Assembly (NCBI GenBank): GCA_043758125.1
Contig: JAYVOC010000166.1
Location: 1 to 9,714 of the forward strand
Length of the DNA: 9,714 nucleotides
From: JANXSD01 sp043758125
GTDB taxonomy: Bacteria; Bacteroidota; Bacteroidia; AKYH767-A; OLB10
Direction of reading: 5' to 3'
Shown here piece after piece: positions 1 through 5,514 of this stretch (its first letter is position 1; every line of letters starts with the position of its first letter). The notes beneath the pieces were generated by a model that saw only the letters and a list, made by a program, of their open reading frames with translations, was not told the DNA's origin and did no database searches. The position numbers and the translations under genes are program-made.

Positions 1-464
1 GATGTTGTAAGGTGAACAACTTCTGCATTAAATGTTTTCATTGATAAGTCGTTGTTATCAATTGTTCCAATAAAATTTGTTGCTGCGTTCGTTCCCGAAT
101 TACCTACGGTAGACCATCCACTAGTTGAATTTCCAATGAATGCCCAATTGTTTCCATCATAATAATAGAATCCATTAACTAAATCAGTTTGATAGATCAT
201 CATTCCAGCAGCAGTTAAATCTGCAACAGGAAACATAGCAATTCGCTGTGCTGAAGTAAGGCGCGGAATTAAAATCCCTTTGTCAGTGGATGTTAAATCA
301 AGCAATGCTTTTGCATGAGGAGTAGGATTATTTACACCTACATTTTGTGCATTAAGATTTTGACATGATATAATGAGAAAAATAAAAAGCATCATTATTT
401 TTATGCTTCTTAAGATTCGTATATTTCTTGTAAGAACTCTTTTTATAGTTTTTTTCATATTCAT
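1..464 (-). CDS. Exported tail-fibre/adhesin-like surface protein, N-terminal part (3' end outside window)
   Basis: The reading frame is open from an ATG at 464 to the window edge, about 154 codons, with no stop. The protein begins MNMKKTIKRVL, with a long basic N-region followed by a hydrophobic core (IMMLFIFLIIS) and a likely cleavage just after LNAQ near residue 40. The start of the mature protein (NVGVNNPTPHAKALLDL) and the segment TSTDKGILIPRLTSAQR match a module common at the N-terminus of large secreted Bacteroidota proteins. Many of these resemble phage tail fibres and end in a self-cleaving peptidase S74 chaperone domain. The following GNSGTNAATNFIGTIDNNDL segment also recurs in such proteins. 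The C-terminal domain is not visible, so the family assignment rests on the N-terminus only. A second in-frame ATG at 458 is equally possible as the start. A lipoprotein reading (IISC) is less likely than ordinary signal peptidase cleavage. Molecular function is unknown. Confidence 0.8.
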   Translation of the reverse strand, partial: MNMKKTIKRVLTRNIRILRSIKIMMLFIFLIISCQNLNAQNVGVNNPTPHAKALLDLTSTDKGILIPRLTSAQRIAMFPVADLTAAGMMIYQTDLVNGFYYYDGNNWAFIGNSTSGWSTVGNSGTNAATNFIGTIDNNDLSMKTFNAEVVHLTT

Positions 465-499
465 TTTGATGACCGCCTATAACATTACGCATCAAAATG
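462..499 (-). promoter_or_regulatory. Perfect 10-bp inverted repeat covering the start codon of the surface-protein gene
   Basis: On the plus strand CATTTTGATG (462-471) is the exact reverse complement of CATCAAAATG (490-499), separated by 18 bases. Read in the direction of the minus-strand gene, the second arm ends with the ATG start codon at 464-462. In RNA this would fold into a hairpin hiding the start codon, with the purine-rich AGGCGG in its loop. It could instead be a DNA operator. The repeat is directly visible; a regulatory role is inferred. Confidence 0.5.
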
Positions 500-941
500 G
501 GTGATGGTTGGTTTATTAAAATATATTATTTTAGAAAAGCTTTTTTTATTGAAGTGCCTTTTCATAAATCAACTATTTTTTCCGCCGTTTAAATTGTTTT
601 CGAATAAAAAATGTTCTGATTATAGAGCTTTTGTACAAAAAAACATCTGTAAAATGATTTAAAATTTCCCTCAATAATCCTTCATCTATCTTTTTTGAGT
701 AAAATAATACTAGGAAGCAATTAATTAGAAAAACCTTGCTTTTGCTATTTTATAGTTGTACATTTCATCCTTGAAGAATCATTAATAAAGCTACCTTTGC
801 AATCCTCAATGATAAAGATGTTTCACCACCTAAATTATTCACATTAATTAGCATAGCGTTACCCCTTTAATTCTGGACATTCACAAAAAAAATATATCTT
901 TAAATTATTATACAACCTATTTTTGATTTAAAGTCGCATTC
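500..941. other. Non-coding divergent intergenic region
   Basis: This 442-base AT-rich stretch separates the minus-strand surface-protein gene from the plus-strand WecA-like gene. I find no credible reading frame; the best plus-strand candidate after the promoter is a 12-codon ATG frame at 809-847. It holds a perfect 12-bp palindrome TTTTGTACAAAA (629-640), a 10-bp palindrome AAAAGCTTTT (535-544), and the promoter for the downstream gene. No CAAAnnTA sequence, which would be a minus-strand -7 element, is visible close to the surface-protein gene, so its promoter is unassigned. Confidence 0.6.
771..799 (+). promoter_or_regulatory. Bacteroidota-type promoter for the WecA-like gene
   Basis: TACCTTTG at 792-799 is a full match to the Bacteroidota -7 element TAnnTTTG. 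A TTG at 771-773 lies 18 bases upstream, suitable for the -33 element. Transcription would start near 805, giving a leader of about 137 bases before the ATG at 942. Another TAnnTTTG match, TATTTTTG at 918-925, is less convincing because it lacks a -33 partner and would leave a leader of only about 10 bases. Confidence 0.55.
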
Positions 942-2012
942 ATGCTCAACATTACCTTCGCTTGTATCACTGCTTTTATTATCACGTTTATCGCGATCCC
1001 TTCTATTATTAGGGTATCCGTAATTAAAAATCTTTTCGATGAACCCAACGAAAGAAAGTCTCACATAGCTAGTGTACCAACATTAGGCGGTCTAGCCATC
1101 TTTGCAGGAGTGGTTTTCTCCTATACTTTTTGGTCGGCAGGACTGGAAAATACTTCAACACAATACATCATCTCAGCGATAGTTGTTCTCTTTTTTATTG
1201 GAATTAAAGATGATATCGTAGAACTTACTGCCCATAAAAAACTGTATGGTCAAATCATGGCAGCTACGATTATCGTCATGTTTGCTGATATCCGCATCAC
1301 AAGTCTTTATGGAATTTTAGGAATCTATCAAATTCCTTATTGGTTTTCGGTAATGGTCACCATCTTCACAATCTTAGTTGTTATCAATGCCTTTAACTTG
1401 GTAGATGGTATTGATGGACTTGCAGGTGGAATTGGAGCAATTGCCGCCTTTACTTTCGGATTATGGTTTTATAACTACAATCAAATCGCTCTATGCATTC
1501 TTTCATTCTCTCTCTTCAGCTCGTTACTTGCGTTCTTGGTGTATAATTTCTCCCCAGCAAATATTTTTATGGGCGATACGGGTTCGCTCATCGTTGGTTT
1601 AATTCTCGCTGTATTAACGATCAATTTTATCGAGTTAAGTTTTGACGCTCTTCCTTACGCTTTCCCTTTCCGATCAAGTCCAGCCATGGCAGTAGCAATC
1701 TTAATTATACCATTGGCAGATACTTTACGGATTTTTATCGTCAGGATGTTGAGTGGTCGTTCGCCATTTCAAGCCGATAGAAACCATATTCATCATCAAT
1801 TACTTGATCTTGGATTAAGTCACCGCGAAGCAGCACTCACACTATACTTAGTAAATATTGGGTTTATCCTTACAGCGTTGGCATTTCGTAACATATCCAG
1901 TTTGAGCCTTTTACTCCTGCTTATCGGGATGGCAATCGTCTTGGGATCTATCCCGATGATGATTAAGTACTTCAATAAAGAGAAGGTAGTGGATATCAAA
2001 GTATTGAAATAA
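942..2012 (+). CDS. WecA/TagO-family undecaprenyl-phosphate sugar-1-phosphate transferase (glycosyltransferase family 4)
   Basis: This 356-residue integral membrane protein belongs to the MraY/WecA superfamily. Such enzymes transfer a sugar-1-phosphate, typically GlcNAc-1-phosphate, from a UDP-sugar to undecaprenyl phosphate at the cytoplasmic face, starting synthesis of O-antigen, capsule or a related glycan. Visible family signatures, in order, are DEPNERKSHIASVPTLGG (33-50), the Asp pair D90-D91 in GIKDD, NAFNLVDGIDGLAGG (149-163) with D155 and D158, FMGDTGS (209-215), and the cytoplasmic loop DRNHIHHQL (279-287), whose HIHH is typical of the WecA side of the family rather than MraY. Hydrophobic stretches fit about ten membrane helices. 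Length is normal and all key acidic residues are present. It stands alone, with no flanking glycan cluster visible. The exact sugar donor cannot be told from sequence. The ATG at 942 places the N-terminus right before the first helix, as expected. Confidence 0.92.
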   Translation: MLNITFACITAFIITFIAIPSIIRVSVIKNLFDEPNERKSHIASVPTLGGLAIFAGVVFSYTFWSAGLENTSTQYIISAIVVLFFIGIKDDIVELTAHKKLYGQIMAATIIVMFADIRITSLYGILGIYQIPYWFSVMVTIFTILVVINAFNLVDGIDGLAGGIGAIAAFTFGLWFYNYNQIALCILSFSLFSSLLAFLVYNFSPANIFMGDTGSLIVGLILAVLTINFIELSFDALPYAFPFRSSPAMAVAILIIPLADTLRIFIVRMLSGRSPFQADRNHIHHQLLDLGLSHREAALTLYLVNIGFILTALAFRNISSLSLLLLLIGMAIVLGSIPMMIKYFNKEKVVDIKVLK

Positions 2013-2080
2013 TAAGATTCTTATAGTTTTCTTCACTGGCGATTCACGAAATTTCGAGGATTCTTAGTATTTTTACGACC

Positions 2081-2125
2081 CTTGAAGTGATGAAGACACC
2101 CTTTACACGACCTTTTCACCTCAAG
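2081..2125. repeat. Imperfect inverted repeat (9 of 10 positions pair)
   Basis: CTTGAAGTGA (2081-2090) pairs with TCACCTCAAG (2116-2125) at nine of ten positions across a 25-base spacer. A smaller stem CGGTT/AACCG (2132-2136 and 2141-2145) follows at once. Together they could be a folded leader or a small RNA, but neither arm is long enough to prove it. Confidence 0.35.
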
Positions 2126-2230
2126 AAAATCCGGTTTTCTAACCGATATTACCACATTTCTTACAGTAAGTTTTCAAAATTTCACTCTGAAAAGAGAAGA
2201 ATGGGCAATGCATCTGCAACTCAACCGTTC

Positions 2231-2267
2231 TAATCTACGTACAGGATGAGTTATGAATAATCTACGT
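2231..2267. repeat. 10-bp direct repeat TAATCTACGT, two copies 27 bp apart
   Basis: The two copies lie at 2231-2240 and 2258-2267. The core AATCTAC of the second copy also has an inverted partner GTAGATT at 2288-2294. The second copy overlaps the candidate -7 promoter element of the transglycosylase gene, a position where a repressor or activator could act. No regulator is identified. Confidence 0.45.
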
Positions 2268-2270
2268 TTG
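2263..2270 (+). promoter_or_regulatory. Candidate -7 promoter element for the lytic transglycosylase gene
   Basis: TACGTTTG matches the Bacteroidota TAnnTTTG element exactly. No clear TTG or TTTG is present at the usual -33 distance, so the promoter may be weak or activator-dependent. Transcription from here would give a leader of about 95 bases that includes the GGTTA/TAACC stem at 2310-2323. Confidence 0.4.
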
Positions 2271-2371
2271 AAACATTTGACGAGGATGTAGATTCATTCT
2301 CAACCTTTTGGTTATTTTTAACCGGAAGCATCAATTAACAGTTCACGTGTAAACCAGTATAAAACCGAACA

Positions 2372-4081
2372 ATGAAATTAACACGTAAAATTTATCTGCT
2401 CGCTATGTGTGGATTTCTGGCTGCCACACCTTTGTTAGCGCAACAGAATAATCCACCAATTACTAATAATCCAATTGTATCTGAATCGTACGATCCAATT
2501 GTTGCAGCTCTTGATAGTCTTGTAACACTGAATCACGTAGTTCGTTTTAACGGATTAGAAACAAATTGCTTCGATAGCCCTAATGGTAAATGTGCCGTTG
2601 GTCCTACCTTTAGCGATGAAGTATATGCCGATCGTATCAATAAGATTAATTCGCCAATTCCTCTTTCGTATAACCAATATGTAAAAGGCTTTATCGACTT
2701 GTACGCAAACCGCAAACGTGGATTGACACAACGCGCAATGGGACTTTCGAATCTCTATTTTCCAATGTATGAAGAGGTAATGGATCGTGAAGGTATTCCT
2801 CTCGAATTTAAATATTTATCAATTGTAGAATCGGCCTTAAATCCAATTGCAGTTTCACGTGTTGGAGCTACTGGCTTATGGCAGTTCATGTATAATACGG
2901 GTGTCATTTACGATCTAAAGGTGAACTCTTTTACTGATGAGCGCCGCGATCCTTATAAAGCTACCGAAGCTGCTTGTCAGTATTTTAAGGATATGTACAA
3001 AATTTATGGCGATTGGTTATTGGTGATTGCCTCTTATAATTGCGGTGCAGGAAATGTAAATAAGGCGATTAAGCGTTCTGGCGGAAAAAGAAACTTCTGG
3101 GAAATTATGCCTTATCTCCCTGCTGAAACACGCGGATATGTACCAGCTTTTATTGCCGTTACTTATGTGATGAATTATTCTCGTGAACATAATTTATATC
3201 CAATAACACCAGCATATTCTTATTTCGAAGTAGACACCATTCATGTGAATGATCAAGTAACATTTGCTGCTTTAGCGAACCAGTTGGATCTTCCACAAGA
3301 CGTAATTTCATTTTTGAATCCTATTTATAAACGCAATGTGATTCCAGGAAGTAATTCTTATGCTTTGCGTTTACCTTCTCGTTACATTTCCCAATTCATG
3401 GCGAAAGAAGGTGAAATTTATGCACAGTCGAATTCTGGCCCAAAGCCTGTTTTACCTGAATACGCTAGTCGTAAACATGGTGATGATGACTTACTTGCTG
3501 ACAATGAAAACAGTGGAAGCGGTATCAGATACGAGACGACCACCAAACGCATCAAGAAAACACATATCGTAAAACGTGGAGAGACATTGGCCTCCATTGC
3601 CAATCGTTATGATTGTAGTGCGCAAGAGCTGAAAAAGAGTAATAAGTTACATTCTACAAAGGTTAAATCAGGGCAAAGACTTCAGGTATTTACCTATGTT
3701 AAAACGAAAGTTGCAGTTAAAATGCCCATTGCAACTGTTGTTGTGAAGAAAGATTCTGGATTAACCGCCAATGCGACATCGAAAAAAGATTCAGGACAAA
3801 CGAATAATGCTTCTGATGTGAAAGCTAAATCTGATTCAACGCAAGAAATAGCGAAAGATGCCGATGATTCAACGCAAGAGCGCACAGCCACCGTCGTAAA
3901 GACTCATGGTAAAGATAAGGGGCAGAAATATATTTATCATCTTGTTCAACCCGGCGACACACTTTGGAACATTGCAAAACGCTATGAAGGACTTACAGTA
4001 GAGATGATAAAAGACATGAATAACCTACATAATACCAATTTAAAGCCTGGTACTCGATTAAAGGTTATCGTTAATGGATAA
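2372..4081 (+). CDS. MltD-like membrane-bound/periplasmic lytic murein transglycosylase with LysM domains
   Basis: The 569-residue product cleaves the MurNAc-GlcNAc bond of peptidoglycan, leaving anhydro-MurNAc ends, and acts in the periplasm during wall remodelling. A signal peptide (MKLTRKIYLLAMCGFL...) probably ends at LLA, residue 23. The SLT catalytic domain spans about 130-270: catalytic Glu153 in ESALNP, GATGLWQFM (165-173), ASYNCGAGN (220-228) and PAETRGYVP (about 250-258) are family signatures. A degenerate LysM-like module ending in NPIYKRNVIPG...LRLP follows at about 286-335. Two canonical LysM peptidoglycan-binding domains lie at about 396-439 and 520-569, the latter reaching the C-terminus. 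They are joined by a Lys/Ser/Asp/Thr-rich, repeat-bearing linker (440-519). This order, SLT then several LysM domains, is that of MltD. No lipobox is evident, unlike E. coli MltD. The gene stands alone; the tRNA-Gln unit follows 62 bases after its stop. Confidence 0.93.
   Translation: MKLTRKIYLLAMCGFLAATPLLAQQNNPPITNNPIVSESYDPIVAALDSLVTLNHVVRFNGLETNCFDSPNGKCAVGPTFSDEVYADRINKINSPIPLSYNQYVKGFIDLYANRKRGLTQRAMGLSNLYFPMYEEVMDREGIPLEFKYLSIVESALNPIAVSRVGATGLWQFMYNTGVIYDLKVNSFTDERRDPYKATEAACQYFKDMYKIYGDWLLVIASYNCGAGNVNKAIKRSGGKRNFWEIMPYLPAETRGYVPAFIAVTYVMNYSREHNLYPITPAYSYFEVDTIHVNDQVTFAALANQLDLPQDVISFLNPIYKRNVIPGSNSYALRLPSRYISQFMAKEGEIYAQSNSGPKPVLPEYASRKHGDDDLLADNENSGSGIRYETTTKRIKKTHIVKRGETLASIANRYDCSAQELKKSNKLHSTKVKSGQRLQVFTYVKTKVAVKMPIATVVVKKDSGLTANATSKKDSGQTNNASDVKAKSDSTQEIAKDADDSTQERTATVVKTHGKDKGQKYIYHLVQPGDTLWNIAKRYEGLTVEMIKDMNNLHNTNLKPGTRLKVIVNG
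3832..3879 (+). repeat. 15-bp in-frame direct repeat within the transglycosylase linker
   Basis: TGATTCAACGCAAGA occurs at 3832-3846 and 3865-3879, 33 bases (11 codons) apart, encoding DSTQE twice. A similar imperfect pair, AAAGATTCTGGA (3749-3760) and AAAGATTCAGGA (3785-3796), encodes KDSG twice 12 codons apart. These suggest that the low-complexity linker between the two LysM domains grew by short in-frame duplications. Confidence 0.6.
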
Positions 4082-4118
4082 TTGAATAGAGAATATTCGG
4101 TTTTTTTTGAAAAAAAAC

Positions 4119-4126
4119 TATCTTTG
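4119..4126 (+). promoter_or_regulatory. Promoter (-7 element) of the tRNA-Gln gene
   Basis: TATCTTTG, followed by CACC, is an exact match to the Bacteroidota TAnnTTTG element and sits 18 bases before the mature tRNA, so transcription would begin near 4133. The T-rich stretch at 4101-4108 lies upstream, but a well-spaced TTTG -33 box is not seen; the TTTG at 4106-4109 is too close. Confidence 0.55.
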
Positions 4127-4143
4127 CACCCGCTCAGAAATAC

Positions 4144-4214
4144 TGACCGATGGTGTAATGGCAACACTACAGATTTTGATTCTGTCATTCAAGGTTCGAA
4201 TCCTTGTCGGTCAA
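4144..4214 (+). tRNA. tRNA-Gln, anticodon TTG
   Basis: A complete cloverleaf can be drawn. Acceptor arms are TGACCGA (4144-4150) and TCGGTCA (4207-4213), with discriminator A at 4214. The anticodon stem is ACAGA/TCTGT (4169-4173, 4181-4185) around the loop TTTTGAT, placing anticodon TTG at 4176-4178, which reads CAA and CAG as glutamine. The T arm contains the expected GGTTCGAATCC. The U1-A72 end pair is typical of bacterial tRNA-Gln. The CCA end is not encoded (ACAT follows) and must be added after transcription. The gene is flanked by its own promoter and terminator. Confidence 0.96.
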
Positions 4215-4225
4215 CATAAAAAAGC

Positions 4226-4256
4226 AACCCTGAAGTACATAACTTCAGGGTTTTTT
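4226..4256 (+). terminator. Rho-independent terminator of the tRNA-Gln unit
   Basis: A perfect 11-bp stem, AACCCTGAAGT (4226-4236) with ACTTCAGGGTT (4242-4252), closes a 5-base loop (ACATA). It runs directly into a T tract to 4256, with four more T after one A. It ends transcription 12-42 bases past the tRNA. The upstream A run (4218-4223) could make it partly bidirectional. Confidence 0.92.
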
Positions 4257-4263
4257 ATTTTAA

Positions 4264-4296
4264 GAGCGCTTAAAGGGTGCTGAATACTAAGCGCTC
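4264..4296. repeat. 9-bp perfect inverted repeat upstream of the DUF3179 gene
   Basis: GAGCGCTTA (4264-4272) and TAAGCGCTC (4288-4296) are exact reverse complements, 15 bases apart, and each contains the palindrome AGCGCT. It lies just after the tRNA terminator and about 60 bases before the next start codon. No T run follows, so it is not a typical terminator. It may be an operator; that is inference. Confidence 0.5.
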
Positions 4297-4316
4297 ACGT
4301 AATTAACAATACTTAA

Positions 4317-4324
4317 TATCTTTA
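4317..4324 (+). promoter_or_regulatory. Possible -7 promoter element of the DUF3179 gene
   Basis: TATCTTTA matches TAnnTTTG at all fixed positions except the final G and would give a leader of about 24 bases before the ATG at 4355. No -33 box is evident. The preceding tRNA terminator makes a local promoter necessary, and this is the best candidate. Confidence 0.3.
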
Positions 4325-4354
4325 ACCAACAAATTTTGAATATAGTAACATACT

Positions 4355-5494
4355 ATGAAAAAATTATTTTATTGGGGATTATTAGGATTGATTCTGTTTG
4401 AATTTTTAAAGGTGTATTTTATTATGCCTTTACCAGGAAGTCAAACAGTAGATAGCATTGGTGTTGCCTATTTTTTGAATGAATACCGTTGGATATTTAG
4501 AGTAATTTTTTTGTATTGCATAATTTCTGGGCTCATAAAATTATTTAAGAATAATGTTAAATGGCTTCCACTTTTTACGTTAGTTGTAGCATTTATTTTA
4601 ATGTATGGTTTAAATTTTAAAATGATGGCAGATAAAATGTTTTTGCAACCACAAACTATCCAATTAAAATCGAAGAGTGGAAATAAAATTGATCGAAGCA
4701 GATTAATTATTGGAGTAGCAAATAATGGAGAAGCTAAAGCATATCCTATTGAATTTTTAACCTTTCATCATCAAATTCAAGATAGCATTGGCGGCAAACC
4801 AATTATTATTACTTATTGCAGTGTTTGTCATACAGGACGCGTTTATTCGCCTATAGTAAAAGGGCATTTTGAAAAGTTTCGGTTAGTTGGAATGGATCAT
4901 TTTAATGCAATGTTCGAAGATGCTACTACTAAAAGTTGGTGGCGACAATCAACTGGAGAGGCAATCGCAGGATCATTGAAAGGAGAAGTATTACCAGAAA
5001 TCACATCTGTACAAATGACTATCGATAAATGGTATGAATTATATCCTGATGGATTAGTGATGCAAGCGGATAGTTTTTCTTTAATGCAATATGATTCACT
5101 AGCAAATTTTGAACAAGGGAAGAGCAAAGGAAATTTAACACGAACTGATAGCTTATCGTGGAAGGACAAATCGTGGGTTATAGGAGTAGAAATTGGGAAT
5201 GTTTGTAAAGCGTATGATTGGAATGAACTAAAACAAAAACACATTATCAATGATGTTATTGGAACACATAATATTGTTATTGCAATTTCTTCCGATGAAA
5301 AAAGTTTTGTTGCTTATGAACGTCCCTCTAATGCAATCTTTAAAATTAGTCATGATACACTGTTTTCAGTTAATGAGAACTATAATTTTTTTGGTAAAGA
5401 ATTATTAAATCATGTATCCGAATTAAAAACTTTAAATGCCCATCAAGAATTTTGGCATAGTTGGAAAACATTTCATCCAACAACATTAAAGTAA
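4355..5494 (+). CDS. Membrane-anchored DUF3179 domain protein with a CXXCH motif
   Basis: The 379-residue protein has three predicted membrane helices at about 4-24, 45-64 and 70-88, followed by a soluble domain that the topology (N-terminus inside, basic residues at 61-69) would place in the periplasm. From about 115 to the end it matches the DUF3179 family: GVANNGEAKAYPIEFLTFH, IGGKPIIITYC, the segment LVGMDHFNAMFEDATTKSWW, STGEAIAGSLKG, and the closing EFWHSWKTFHP. The biochemical function of DUF3179 is not established. The family's conserved Cys-x-x-Cys appears here as C155-S-V-C158-H159, which is formally a c-type haem attachment motif; a redox, metal-binding or haem role is possible but unproven. 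The gene is strongly AT-rich, stands alone, and converges on tamL with only 20 bases between the stop codons and no hairpin terminator there. Confidence 0.85.
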   Translation: MKKLFYWGLLGLILFEFLKVYFIMPLPGSQTVDSIGVAYFLNEYRWIFRVIFLYCIISGLIKLFKNNVKWLPLFTLVVAFILMYGLNFKMMADKMFLQPQTIQLKSKSGNKIDRSRLIIGVANNGEAKAYPIEFLTFHHQIQDSIGGKPIIITYCSVCHTGRVYSPIVKGHFEKFRLVGMDHFNAMFEDATTKSWWRQSTGEAIAGSLKGEVLPEITSVQMTIDKWYELYPDGLVMQADSFSLMQYDSLANFEQGKSKGNLTRTDSLSWKDKSWVIGVEIGNVCKAYDWNELKQKHIINDVIGTHNIVIAISSDEKSFVAYERPSNAIFKISHDTLFSVNENYNFFGKELLNHVSELKTLNAHQEFWHSWKTFHPTTLK

Positions 5495-5514
5495 TACCAA
5501 TACTTAAAATAATT

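Larger units (their letters stand above)
2013..2371. other. Repeat-rich non-coding spacer between the WecA-like and lytic transglycosylase genes
   Basis: This 359-base region has no convincing reading frame but an unusual density of small symmetric elements. They include a 10-bp palindrome CGAAATTTCG (2047-2056), imperfect 10-bp arms at 2081-2090 and 2116-2125, a 5-bp stem with a 4-base loop (2132-2145), a direct repeat TAATCTACGT (2231-2240, 2258-2267), and a stem GGTTA/TAACC with a UUUU loop (2310-2323). No good Rho-independent terminator follows the WecA-like gene; only a 5-bp stem (ATAAG/CTTAT) at 2012-2024 precedes a short T run. Confidence 0.55.

Noticed and set aside
809..847. 12-codon leader peptide after the 792-799 promoter
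   Set aside because: The frame is very short, with no ribosome-binding signal, no run of regulatory codons and no attenuator hairpin after it.
918..925. TATTTTTG as the main promoter of the WecA-like gene
   Set aside because: It has no -33 box, lies in an AT-rich run where such matches are frequent, and would leave only about 10 bases of leader; the site at 792-799 is better.
1405..1602. 65-codon frame within the WecA-like gene
   Set aside because: It overlaps the NAFNLVDGIDG and FMGDTGS coding region in another frame, so it is a shadow.
4144..4214. tRNA-Gln as an attachment site for an integrated element
   Set aside because: No repeat of the tRNA 3' end appears elsewhere in the window, no integrase is present, and the gene just beyond it leads into core tam genes.
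4264..4296. Second terminator after the tRNA
   Set aside because: The 9-bp inverted repeat has a 15-base loop and no T tract; the true terminator with a T run lies just upstream at 4226-4256.
4897..5250. 117-codon open frame on the minus strand inside the DUF3179 gene
   Set aside because: It lies opposite a well-supported coding frame with clear family motifs, has no promoter or recognisable domain, and its composition is that of a reverse-strand shadow.
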